DNA of 58,908 nucleotides, taken from assembly GCA_910584585.1 (NCBI GenBank), contig CAJUBP010000024.1, positions 4,835-63,742 on the forward strand. The letters are read 5' to 3'. Shown piece by piece: positions 8,501 through 16,212 of the stretch. The notes under the pieces are model-generated. The model was not told the origin of the DNA, did no database searches, and saw only the letters and a program-made list of their open reading frames with translations. Each line of letters starts with the position of its first letter. Within the stretch, counting starts at the first letter, position 1. The position numbers and the translations under genes are program-made. Origin of the DNA: an uncultured Lachnospiraceae bacterium (GTDB lineage Bacteria; Bacillota; Clostridia; Lachnospirales; Lachnospiraceae).

Positions 8501-10041
8501 CTCTGCTGGCCCATCCGGAGCATGGCCAGGATTGGGAAGATGCAGATATTCTTTCCGGCCGGCAGCAGGAGGTAGTTTTTACAGAGGAAGCCAGACAGGA
8601 AAACTTCAAAACCCAGGTGATACGCCGTCAGATTGAGATGGCGAAAGACAGGAATCATCTGCAAAGGCTGATGCGCCAGCTCAATCACAGAACAAATGCA
8701 GAATTGGTCTATAGGGACGCTCAGCTTAGAATGCCGCAGATCCAGGAGCTTTTGAGCTGCATTCGAGGGCTGGATGAAGAACAGTATGGGGTTCTTGTAA
8801 AAGAATTGTCGGAAATCACTGGAATGCAGACATCTTTCAGCGCCGGGCAGAATCCTGTTTTGCCCAAGTCTTCTCACAGCGGAAGTCTGGAAATACAGGA
8901 GATTCCGGCAGAAATTGTTCAGAAGGATATGGAAGAAGAAAAACAAATTTCCGGCACAAATTCTGTGCCTCTGGATCACAGAAAAGGAAGAGGGTATCTG
9001 GCGGCTTCATATACTGCGCTGGCACAGCGCATTCAGGAACTTGAAACGCGCAGGCGCCTGACAATCCTCAGGGATATTCAGAAAGCGGAGCAGGCGCTCG
9101 GATTGCCGGTTTTTCGAAAAAAAAATACGTATAATCTGAAGAAAAAAGAAGCTGAAAGAGAATCTTTCGGGAAAATGACGCATGAAAATTATAATAGGCA
9201 ATATGCAAATATAGAAGCATATGAAGATTATAATGAAGAAAATCTCCCGTCAGGAGAAGAAATCAAAGCCCAGAGATATCTCCCGTCAGGAGAAGAAATC
9301 AGAGTTCAGGGATATCTCCCATCAGGAGAAGAAATCAGAGCCCAGGGATATCTTCCGTCAGGAGAAGAAATCAGAGCCCAGGGATATCTCCCGTCAGGAG
9401 AAGAAATCAGAGTTCAGGGATATCTCCCGTCAGGAGAAGAAATCAGAGCCCAGGGATATCTCCCGTCAGGAGAAGCGATTAGAGCCATAGAATATCCTCA
9501 GCCAGCAGAGGAAACCAATGTGATGAAATATCCTCAGGCATCAGAAGAATATGTTGACATGGGCTATCTTCAGGCGCCAGAAGAAATCAATGATATGAAA
9601 TATCACCAAGCGCCAGAAGAAACCAATGCCATAGACTATTTTCAGTCAGCAGAGGAAACCAATGCCTTGCAGTATCTCCAGTCAGCAGAAGCAGCCAATC
9701 CCATGGAGTATCTTCAGATGTCAGGAAACCATGCAGCAGAATACCGCGGAAATGTTCAGCAGCCTTTCTATCCGGCACGGGAACTGGAATATACCATTCA
9801 GAAAACCAGCACATTGGAGGAAGAACAGCAGAGAACCAGAATCCGCATGGAAGAAGAAACCGCGCAAATAAAATCCGCCCAGGAACAGCTGGATAAGAAG
9901 CTGAAAGAAGTGGAGCAGCAATTGAAGAAAACAGAAAACGCAATGCAGGACAAAGAAGACGCAAAATCCTTTGCGGAACAGGTGAAAAAACAGCTCTACG
10001 AAGAACTGCATGTAGAGAAACTGCGCAGAGGCCTGGTATAA
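5557..10041 (+). CDS. 1494-aa repeat-rich helical protein, candidate tape measure
   Basis: This is a long, charged, largely alpha-helical protein with no signal peptide or membrane segment. The N-terminal ~590 residues are non-repetitive and Glu/Arg rich. About four 14-residue repeats (RKKSDEG core) follow at 597-651. About 24 twelve-residue repeats (consensus ENRELTENLLRI) span 667-956, a unique stretch follows, then seven near-perfect 12-residue repeats (LPSGEEIRAQGY) with seven decayed units at about 1230-1400, and a C-terminal coiled coil to LRRGLV. It lies between tube 2 and the LysM baseplate gene, where several eCIS loci place the length-determining tape measure. That role is inferred from position and helicity. 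No close family was recognised. The SD before ATG 5557 is weak. Confidence 0.65.
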   Translation: MLKLREPFAQKVHLHIRQDMLKRLWDKYVPASSPEYEQIQLIYLDGETGRRGRRPEQVQLLLNLVIQNKRMQLNLSQSPSLAKFGQKQMEISLKRMERYYETQLKSCDFTMFRTVKQYFALLEQAKTEERRYQSWQNTRLAIEKQREEYRLLSLFSVRLREYSAEYSVKAMRAMEKELIRSLTETEYRLLAEDIIWKERQEFLAYLKECDEVWCRKIFRRLEKEKSIRQVLHSIRKHSARENLVEAAERMGQKEFCLLYHQITEQTDTVRQKEVWKKSRTEMLRFIERAEPETLSEIWLQMEPSPGQAENAETIAAREKNLHPSAKKSVRQMKQALSEKMEELREHYQREALQNVQEQAAVMLEKKTFQKIAGIVEAEQLMQEFRRTESAELQVRHAGKEIHSFLWNSVSPVLGRLEQERTRIRERIEHDQARAFETYRKFYPQALPEDGKRQEQGQGLWLAEQTFLSRHRREVTRDEVSDISAWSQMLLESFPPEQDSQIVGKELHPEEKKGESPIEAAEPELVHMIRQINRKMEEQNKTGEKVILSWRESLPENQEIQKLLVHVQELEETKRTELIKYLADMILILRQENLSWETHNRKKSDEGLRQETHDRKKSDEGLRQETRDRKKSDEGLRQETRDRKKSDEGLRQDRTESSEPALRMSEEEFAERISGIEDRTIAKELLKAENRSFAEQLLRIEDRTIAKELLKAENRIFSQKLLKTENKEFAQELLKTENREIAEQLLQTENREIAEQLLHAENKGIAEFLIRTENKELSEKLLRIENRELTENLLRIENREVTENLLRAENRELTENLLRIENRELTENLLRIENREVTENLLRAENRELTENLLRIENRELTENLLRIENREVTESLLRIENRVLARNLLQPQNQRFAEKLLQIENREFTEKLLQVENREFTEKLFRIENREFAEKLFRIENREFAEKLLQSASKELAEVVLPGNEEKIPGISYWKLWEWSEALLAHPEHGQDWEDADILSGRQQEVVFTEEARQENFKTQVIRRQIEMAKDRNHLQRLMRQLNHRTNAELVYRDAQLRMPQIQELLSCIRGLDEEQYGVLVKELSEITGMQTSFSAGQNPVLPKSSHSGSLEIQEIPAEIVQKDMEEEKQISGTNSVPLDHRKGRGYLAASYTALAQRIQELETRRRLTILRDIQKAEQALGLPVFRKKNTYNLKKKEAERESFGKMTHENYNRQYANIEAYEDYNEENLPSGEEIKAQRYLPSGEEIRVQGYLPSGEEIRAQGYLPSGEEIRAQGYLPSGEEIRVQGYLPSGEEIRAQGYLPSGEAIRAIEYPQPAEETNVMKYPQASEEYVDMGYLQAPEEINDMKYHQAPEETNAIDYFQSAEETNALQYLQSAEAANPMEYLQMSGNHAAEYRGNVQQPFYPARELEYTIQKTSTLEEEQQRTRIRMEEETAQIKSAQEQLDKKLKEVEQQLKKTENAMQDKEDAKSFAEQVKKQLYEELHVEKLRRGLV
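7331..7510 (+). repeat. 42-bp tandem repeats (x4) in the 1494-aa gene
   Basis: Four near-identical 42-bp units encode a 14-residue repeat with core RKKSDEGLRQET. Differences are single bases (cat/cgt, ttg/ctg), which points to recent slippage or unequal exchange. Confidence 0.9.
7555..8425 (+). repeat. 36-bp tandem repeats (about 24) encoding ENRELTENLLRI
   Basis: About 24 units of 36 bp encode a 12-residue helix repeat. The middle block (about 7900-8180) is nearly identical with a higher-order triplet of units (REL, REL, REV), while the flanks are diverged. There are no spacers and the frame is intact throughout. Confidence 0.9.
9244..9740 (+). repeat. 36-bp tandem repeats (7 clean, about 7 decayed) encoding LPSGEEIRAQGY
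   Basis: Units start at 9244, 9280, 9316, 9352, 9388, 9424 and 9460. Diverged units with the same 12-residue spacing follow (each ending in a tyrosine) to about 9740. The period equals that of the unrelated upstream array. Confidence 0.9.
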
Positions 10042-10129
10042 AAAGTTATCATTCTATACACAGGCAATCCTGCATTTCTGCCCGTATCCAAAAATAAAAA
10101 ATAGATATCAGCAGTAAGGGGGAATATCT

Positions 10130-10798
10130 TTGGGACTTACAAAGGCAAAACTGGAAATAGAAAAAGAAATCGGAATCAGCGTCATAGATGTGCTTTTTAA
10201 TCCATCTGAATATCAGCTGACAGACAGCGCAAATTATTCAGAAAAGAAGGTGCCGGGATTGGACGGACCCATTCTCCAATACATTTCCGGTGAGGCGACG
10301 GAACTGTCGCTGAATCTTTTCCTGGATACCTATGTGCCGAAAAAAGCGCCCTCGCTGTTTTCCTTCGGCGGTTCCAGCGGCGGCTCCACAGATGTTTCCA
10401 AAATTACAAAGAGGATTGCGGACGCGACGTCCATCGACGGAAGCCTGCACCGTCCGCCAAAAGTGACATTTAAGTGGGGCTCATTGAATTTTAAAGGAGT
10501 GGTGACCAAATTCAACCATACCTATACCATGTTTACTGAGAATGGGATGCCGGTCCGGGCCAAGGTTAGCCTGACCTTCAAATCCCTGATGTCGCCCAAA
10601 GACAAACGGCGCGCCTCGCCCTTTGAATCTCCGGACCGTACCAAGTACCGTACCATTCGCCAGGGGATTGGACTGTGGGACATTGCGGGCATGGAGTACG
10701 GCGATCCGGATCTGTGGAAAGTGATTGCCAGGGAAAACGGAATCCTGAATCCTCTGGATGTCCGTCCGGGCCAAGTGGTAAAACTGCCGGCAATCTGA
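10130..10798 (+). CDS. LysM-domain baseplate protein (Afp7/Pvc7, gp53-like)
   Basis: This 222-residue protein has an N-terminal domain of the type seen in eCIS LysM proteins (IGISVIDVLFNPSEYQLTDSANYSEKKVPGLDGPILQYISG). A C-terminal LysM-like segment follows at about 173-222 (YRTIRQGIGLWDIAGMEYGDPDLWKVIARENGI... VRPGQVVKLPAI). In Afp/PVC and phage relatives it sits at the tube-baseplate hub interface; the LysM fold there is structural rather than wall-binding. The start is TTG at 10130 after AAGGGGG. Its last ~7 codons and the next SD are duplicated just downstream. Confidence 0.88.
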   Translation: MGLTKAKLEIEKEIGISVIDVLFNPSEYQLTDSANYSEKKVPGLDGPILQYISGEATELSLNLFLDTYVPKKAPSLFSFGGSSGGSTDVSKITKRIADATSIDGSLHRPPKVTFKWGSLNFKGVVTKFNHTYTMFTENGMPVRAKVSLTFKSLMSPKDKRRASPFESPDRTKYRTIRQGIGLWDIAGMEYGDPDLWKVIARENGILNPLDVRPGQVVKLPAI

Positions 10799-10878
10799 TG
10801 ACGCAGGAAAGGTGAGAATGCTTTCCGTCAAAAACCGGGATCAGTAAAACTGCCGGTGATCTGACGGCGCAGGAAAGG
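10778..10878 (+). repeat. Duplicated 3' end of LysM gene (35-bp copies, 66-bp period)
   Basis: The 35-bp stretch 10778-10812 (GTAAAACTGCCGG to ACGCAGGAAAGG), covering the last codons, stop and a ribosome-site-like AGGAAAGG, recurs at 10844-10878 with four differences. The second copy supplies the AGGAAAGGAG directly upstream of the next gene. Confidence 0.85.
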
Positions 10879-10891
10879 AGCGTGGGCCAAA

Positions 10892-11953
10892 ATGGCGAAA
10901 ATTTCCATGGCAAGCCTGGCCGCAAAATATAATGATTTTCTGGTGCCTGCCATGAAGGTAAAGGCAGGTGGATTTGACCTGATCGGGGCAAGTGAATACG
11001 GCGTGGAATCCGTGGAACTGACTCTTTCCCAGTCTGCGGCAAGCGCGGCGGTAATTAAGCTTACCAACGTATATGATTTGGAAAAGCGCAGCTTTGTTTC
11101 TGATATCAGCGATTTTATTTTGGGGGAAATGATAGAAGTTGAGATGGGATACGGTTCCTCTCTGACCTCTTTGTTTTACGGGTACGTGGATGAGATCAAT
11201 TATGAACTTTCAGAGAATCCTTCTGTCCGGGTCACGGCAGTGGACGTCCGCAGAATGATGATGGGAAGTAAGAAAAGCAATGTTTCCCATCAGGTAAAAA
11301 CTTATTCTGAGGCCTTTAATGAAGTGGTAAAAACTTATAAGCCTGTGTATAAAACAAAAGATGTGGACGAGACAAAAGACAAGCTGGAAACAGACTGTAT
11401 TATTCAAAACGGCAGTGATTATGATTTTATTAAGGAAGAATTGTGCAGAAAGGCCAACAGGGATTTTTTTGTCCATGCCGGAAAACTTTATTTTAAAGAA
11501 ATTTCAGCAGAACTGTTTTACACCGTGGAAATGGAATGGGCCAAAGACTTTATTTCCTTTCAGCGAAGGGCGTCTTTTCAGGACGCTGTCATAAGGATTA
11601 TGGGGCAGGATACGGATAAGAAGGAAGAGGTAGAGGCTGAAGTCAAGGTAAAGTCCGATGATAAGCAGAAGACGCTGGTGAAAAGCGAGACTACAGAAAT
11701 GGACGCGGCCGTAGAGGACAGCAGCGACGCCAAAAAGATTGCGGATCATAAGGCGGATGAGATGAAGAAGCAGGCAAGGCAGGCCACCGGGGTGTGTATC
11801 GGCGTGCCGGAAATTCAGCCGGGCGGCCGGGTGAAAATCAAAAAGGGAGACGCCAGGCTGATTGACGGAACCTATGACATTATTGAAGTAAAACACTCCT
11901 TTACCGGGGAAGGATATCGGACGACTTTTGAAGTAGGAGGCTGGGAACGTTGA
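10892..11953 (+). CDS. Baseplate hub protein, gp27/GPD-like (VgrG N-terminal half)
   Basis: This 353-residue protein resembles the phage late control D/gp27-like hub family: YNDFLVPAMKVKAGGFDLIGASEYGVESVELTLSQSA at the start and a GEMIEVEMGYGSSLTSLFYGYVDEINYE core. The closing domain is GGRVKIKKGDARLIDGTYDIIEVKHSFTGEGYRTTFEVGG. An acidic Lys/Glu-rich insert (about residues 245-300) separates the core from the closing domain. In PVC and T6SS the hub and spike are fused as one VgrG/Pvc8; here they are two genes whose stop and start overlap. Confidence 0.85.
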   Translation: MAKISMASLAAKYNDFLVPAMKVKAGGFDLIGASEYGVESVELTLSQSAASAAVIKLTNVYDLEKRSFVSDISDFILGEMIEVEMGYGSSLTSLFYGYVDEINYELSENPSVRVTAVDVRRMMMGSKKSNVSHQVKTYSEAFNEVVKTYKPVYKTKDVDETKDKLETDCIIQNGSDYDFIKEELCRKANRDFFVHAGKLYFKEISAELFYTVEMEWAKDFISFQRRASFQDAVIRIMGQDTDKKEEVEAEVKVKSDDKQKTLVKSETTEMDAAVEDSSDAKKIADHKADEMKKQARQATGVCIGVPEIQPGGRVKIKKGDARLIDGTYDIIEVKHSFTGEGYRTTFEVGGWER

Positions 11954-12729
11954 ATTTTTATGATGAACTGCTGTCAGAGAAAAAAGATGATAAGACATAT
12001 CCGGAAATCACAGCGCCCGGGCTTCTGAACGCCATTGTAAAAGACATTTGGGACGAGCAGCACAAGGGCATGATCAAAGTGGAATACCTGATGGGGGAAA
12101 AGAACAAAAAAACCTCCGACTGGGTCAGGGTAATGACAAACTACGGCGGAGACGGATTCGGCAATTACTGGCTGCCGGAAATCGGCACGGAAGTGCTTGT
12201 GGGATTCATTCACGGCAACATGAATATGCCGGTGGTGCTGGGATGCCTTTGGAACGGCAAAGATCAGCTGCCGGAAGGGGCGGCCGACGAAAAAAACGAA
12301 ACCAAGACAGTTATCACAAAAGGCGGCCATAAAATCACCTTTACCGAAACAAAGGACAAAGAAAAGATAACGGTAAATACCCCCAAGGGTCTGGAGATTC
12401 TCCTGGACGATGAAAACGAAGCCGTCTTTGTGCAGGATCAAAAAAAGGAAAACAGCATCCATCTGGATTGCAAAAACGGAGCCATGAAACTGACCGCAAA
12501 GCAGGAAATGTCTCTGACCATCGGAACAAAAGAAGTGATGAAAGCCGACGCCGACACCGTCAAGCTTACCAGCGGCACCATTCAGCTGGACGCGCAGCAG
12601 ACCTTAAAACTTTCCGGTCAGACCACCTCCGTAGAAGGCACCAGCATAAAAGTCAAAGCCGACGGAGAACTAGGCCTCCAAGCCTCCGGCGCCACCCAAA
12701 TTAAAGGCAGCATGGTAAAAATTAATTAG
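11950..12729 (+). CDS. gp5-like spike/baseplate assembly protein V (VgrG C-terminal half)
   Basis: This 259-residue protein has an OB-fold domain (KDIWDEQHKGMIKVEYLMGEK, GGDGFGNYWLPEIGTEVLVGFIHGNMNMPVVLGCLWNGKDQLP). A beta-helical spike of short repeating strands follows (TVNTPKGLEILLDDENEAVFV... TSVEGTSIKVKADGELGLQASGATQIKGSMVKIN). It would form the trimeric needle under the PAAR tip. The start is TTG 11950, overlapping the TGA of the hub gene, with AGGAGG 10 nt upstream; the pair is translationally coupled. Confidence 0.9.
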   Translation: MNFYDELLSEKKDDKTYPEITAPGLLNAIVKDIWDEQHKGMIKVEYLMGEKNKKTSDWVRVMTNYGGDGFGNYWLPEIGTEVLVGFIHGNMNMPVVLGCLWNGKDQLPEGAADEKNETKTVITKGGHKITFTETKDKEKITVNTPKGLEILLDDENEAVFVQDQKKENSIHLDCKNGAMKLTAKQEMSLTIGTKEVMKADADTVKLTSGTIQLDAQQTLKLSGQTTSVEGTSIKVKADGELGLQASGATQIKGSMVKIN

Positions 12730-12760
12730 TTATATACCAACAAGAAAGGAGCACCCCACC

Positions 12761-13174
12761 ATGGATCAAAGAAACGCCGTAAAAGCATTTCTCGGAACCG
12801 GCTGGAAATTCCCAGTGGGAATCGACAGCGCCACCGGCAGAATCAAAATGTCCTCCAATGAAGACAGCATCCGGGAATCCATTCGGATTATCATAGGAAC
12901 CAGGCAGGGAGAATTGCCCATGCACCCGGATTTCGGATGCAAAATCCAGGATTACGCCTTTGAGTCTGTGGATTATACCGCAATGTATTCCATGAAAACA
13001 GAAGTGGAACACGCCCTCATCCGCTGGGAACCCAGAATTATGGATGTTCAGGCGGAAATCAACGATGAGCAGATTGATCAGGGAGTGCTTTTGATCCATG
13101 TCAGCTATACAGTCCGGGCCACCAACAACCAGTATAATATGGTCTATCCTTTCTATATTAATGAGGGAGAATAA
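12761..13174 (+). CDS. gp25-like baseplate wedge protein
   Basis: This 137-residue protein of the GPW/gp25 family shows the typical FPVGIDSATGRIKMSSNEDSIRESIRIIIGTRQGELPMHPDFGC start and the GCKIQDYAFE motif. gp25 links the sheath's first ring to the baseplate wedges, as Afp9/Pvc9. A clear AAAGGAG precedes the ATG. It follows the spike gene, the usual eCIS order. Confidence 0.93.
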   Translation: MDQRNAVKAFLGTGWKFPVGIDSATGRIKMSSNEDSIRESIRIIIGTRQGELPMHPDFGCKIQDYAFESVDYTAMYSMKTEVEHALIRWEPRIMDVQAEINDEQIDQGVLLIHVSYTVRATNNQYNMVYPFYINEGE

Positions 13175-13261
13175 CCAGACACGGCCTGTATCTTTCAGGC
13201 AAAAGAGAGGCAGAAGGCATCATTTTAACAGAATCGATTTTAAAACAGGAGAGGAACTGTA

Positions 13262-16186
13262 ATGGATATTCCGCAAATGGAGAAAATCACGAAAAAGGAC
13301 ATCATTGATTATATGAGAAAATGCGCCAGACAGTACGTTCCGGAGTGGAGATACGATGAGGAACAGCCGGACGCCGGAACTGCGCTGGTATCCATTTTCG
13401 CGGACATGATGTACGACAATATTAAAAAATTTAATATGTCCGTGGCAGGAGATTTATTTTCTTTCTTTGACGGAGTGAACGCGAAGCTGCTTCCGGCAAG
13501 TCCGGCGGAAGGATTTGCGGTATTTGGGCTTCCGGAGGGGCTTGTCAGCCAGGCGGAGGTTCCAGCAGGGACCAGGCTGCTTGCGGATACAGAAGACGAG
13601 CAGCTTGTGTTTGAAACCCAGGAGGAAGTGCTGGTGTCTTCTTTGGAACTGCAGCGGATTTTCCTTGCGGCTCCGAAGGAAGACGCAATCTATGAAATGT
13701 TCAGCAAAAAGAAAGATCCCGTGCCCTCTTTCTTTTTATTTCAGGACGGGACACAGAATCTGCAGAGCCATCGGTTGTTTTTCTGTTTCGGACAGGAGCT
13801 TAAGATTATCAATTATGCCGATGTCCGCCTGTCTCTTGTGCCGGCAGGAGGAAAGACAGAAAAGGAACTGGAGGAAGCCCTCTTAGACATTTCCAGAATA
13901 CGCTTTTTCTATGGAAAGGAAGAAGAATATCAGGAAATTGCGGATTACGCCTACCAGGACGGCGCCCTTTGCTTTCAGATTCCGGGCGGTCCCCAGGGAA
14001 TTGCGCCTGTACAGGAATTGGATTCCAGTTATGTGATTTCGGCTGAAATTCTGGATGGGGGATTTTTCTCAGGAATTTATTGGAAAGAGGTTTCCCTGGG
14101 AACAGAGTGCAGAGGACAGAAGCCGGAATTTATCAATGTAAACGGTACGGATCAGGAGGTAGGGGAATTTCTGGCTTTCGGTGAGAATCCTTCCCTGTAT
14201 GACGAATGCTATATTGGAAGTCAGGAAATTTTCGGAAAAACGGGGGCCAGGATTTCACTGGAATTTGATCTGGATTTTGTGAAAATTCCCATTGAGGAAA
14301 TTGTGTCTGGAGTGAAAATAGCCTGGAAACGAATTATGCGGAAACAGGAATTTGTGCCGGAGGAAGAATATGATATTACCATCCGGGAAGTGATTTGGGA
14401 ATATTATAACGGATTCGGCTGGAAACGTCTGGCGGCTTCTTCCCAGTATCAGGATATTTTTTCCGTGGAGGAAGGCCTTAGAGGCGTCCGCCGGCGGATG
14501 GAATTCACCTGTCCGGAGGATATTCAGCCTGCGCTGGTGAATTCAGCGGAGAATTACTGCATCCGCGCCAGAATCATACGGATGAACAATGCTTATAAGA
14601 CAAAAGGCGCTTATATCGCGCCTGTGATGGGGAATTTTTCCTTGGGCTACAGTTATATGGAGACGCCGCTGCGTCCTTTCAGGATGATTCAGCAGAGCAA
14701 TATGGAACGAAGAGAATATGACAGAGAGGAAATGGAGGCGAAAGGCTTCGGGTTTCCGGCGTGCAGGGCGAGAACAGAAGCACAGAGGACCTGCTATTTC
14801 GGATTTGACCAGCCGCCGGTGGGAGGTCCGCTTAAATTTCTGTTTGTGATGCATGACACGGTAAAGGGAGATTTGTCCGGAATGAAATGGGAATATCTGT
14901 CTTTGGAGGGATGGAAAGAAATGCATCCTGCAGACGGCACCGAAGGATTTGCCCACACGGGCCTGATCTCATGGTACGGCCGCAAAGACAGCAGCCATAA
15001 GAAGATGTTCGGGGAGGATTTGTACTGGATCCGCATTCAGGAAGGAAGCGGGCAGGAAACAGAAAATAATAGAGGAAATTGTCCGAAAATTGAAGGAATT
15101 TATTCCAACGCCACCAGCATTCTGGGGGTTGAAACCTTAGAAGAGTTCTATGGGATTGAGCCCCGGGCCGAAGAAAAACAGATACAGCTTTCTTATCCGG
15201 ATATTTCAAGCCTGGAAGTCCGGGTGCTGGAGCCGGGGGATTACGCCGGCGGCTCCGACAGGCAATGGGCCTTGTGGACAGAGACGGAAGAGCTTTCAGA
15301 GGACAGCGGCAGGCGGAGAGAATTCGCGGCGGACAGGCGGACAGGAAAGCTGTCCTTTCCCAAATATATGGACGCCGGGGGAAGGAATGAGCAGGAGGAA
15401 ATTGAGGTTCATGTAAGATACAGCCACAGCCAGGGAGCAAAAGGAAATCTGGCGGCCGGGGAAGTGGGGAGGCTGGATCGGACGGTGGGATTTATCAACA
15501 GCGTATTTAATCCCATGGCCACCGTGTGCGGGCTGCCGGAAGAATCAGTGATGGAAGCAGTGGAGCGAAACGCAGGGCTTTTGCGCCATGGCAGACGGTG
15601 TGTTTCTGCGGAAGATTATGAAGATATGGCCAAAGAAGCCGCCAGGGATATCAGCAAGGCCTCCTGTTTTCCCGGCCGTGATGAAGGGGGCAGGCCTCAG
15701 CCGGGAGCGGTGACTCTGGTTGTGCTTCCCGGGGATTACGGAGAGAGCTTCTATAGCTTTGAGCGGACAAGGAAGAAGATATACGCTTTCCTGGCGGAGC
15801 ATATGGACGAAAATATTTTAAATCGGGGGCGGTTCCATATTATAATGCCGGAACTGATCCGGCTGGATGTAAAAGTAGTGTTGGAGCTGACCCGGGAAAA
15901 AGAGATTTTTGCCGCCGTCAAGCGGGTGCGGGAGGAACTGGAGCGGTTCTTAAATCCTCTGTACGGCAATTTTTACGGGAACGGCTGGGAGATTGGAACG
16001 CTTCCGGACAAAAATCAGATTACCCACGCTCTGAAAAAAGTGGAGGGCGTAAAGTATATCAGCCAGCTTTCCCTGCGGAGGTACCGAAGCGGGCGGTTTG
16101 GGGAATATGAAGTGAATGAGGAACGGCTGCTGCCATTTTACCGGCTGCCCAAAAGCGGCTTTCATGAAGTGATTGCAGAGCCCTGA
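13262..16186 (+). CDS. Baseplate J/gp6-like wedge protein (Afp11/Pvc11)
   Basis: This 974-residue protein begins KKDIIDYMRKCARQYVPEWRYDEEQPDAGTALVSIFADMM, the eCIS gp6-like start. It carries a baseplate-J-type C-terminal half (GRRCVSAEDYEDMAKEAARDISKASCF, VVLPGDYGESFYSFERTRKKIYAFLAEHMDEN, then VEGVKYISQLSLRRY). It would form the baseplate wedge with the following gene. ACAGGAGAGG precedes ATG 13262. Length and order match Afp11/Pvc11. Confidence 0.9.
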   Translation: MDIPQMEKITKKDIIDYMRKCARQYVPEWRYDEEQPDAGTALVSIFADMMYDNIKKFNMSVAGDLFSFFDGVNAKLLPASPAEGFAVFGLPEGLVSQAEVPAGTRLLADTEDEQLVFETQEEVLVSSLELQRIFLAAPKEDAIYEMFSKKKDPVPSFFLFQDGTQNLQSHRLFFCFGQELKIINYADVRLSLVPAGGKTEKELEEALLDISRIRFFYGKEEEYQEIADYAYQDGALCFQIPGGPQGIAPVQELDSSYVISAEILDGGFFSGIYWKEVSLGTECRGQKPEFINVNGTDQEVGEFLAFGENPSLYDECYIGSQEIFGKTGARISLEFDLDFVKIPIEEIVSGVKIAWKRIMRKQEFVPEEEYDITIREVIWEYYNGFGWKRLAASSQYQDIFSVEEGLRGVRRRMEFTCPEDIQPALVNSAENYCIRARIIRMNNAYKTKGAYIAPVMGNFSLGYSYMETPLRPFRMIQQSNMERREYDREEMEAKGFGFPACRARTEAQRTCYFGFDQPPVGGPLKFLFVMHDTVKGDLSGMKWEYLSLEGWKEMHPADGTEGFAHTGLISWYGRKDSSHKKMFGEDLYWIRIQEGSGQETENNRGNCPKIEGIYSNATSILGVETLEEFYGIEPRAEEKQIQLSYPDISSLEVRVLEPGDYAGGSDRQWALWTETEELSEDSGRRREFAADRRTGKLSFPKYMDAGGRNEQEEIEVHVRYSHSQGAKGNLAAGEVGRLDRTVGFINSVFNPMATVCGLPEESVMEAVERNAGLLRHGRRCVSAEDYEDMAKEAARDISKASCFPGRDEGGRPQPGAVTLVVLPGDYGESFYSFERTRKKIYAFLAEHMDENILNRGRFHIIMPELIRLDVKVVLELTREKEIFAAVKRVREELERFLNPLYGNFYGNGWEIGTLPDKNQITHALKKVEGVKYISQLSLRRYRSGRFGEYEVNEERLLPFYRLPKSGFHEVIAEP

Positions 16187-16212
16187 CAGAATCTGACAAA
16201 GGAGCGCAGGCC

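Noticed and set aside
7289..8609. Long minus-strand frames (up to 307 aa) opposite the 12-residue repeat array
   Set aside because: They are reverse-complement products of the 36-bp and 42-bp repeats in the 1494-aa gene, with Leu/Cys/Ser-rich nonsense composition and no SD.
9244..9740. 36-bp regular repeats resembling a CRISPR array
   Set aside because: Units are directly adjacent with no spacers, keep an open reading frame and decay gradually; there are no cas genes nearby.
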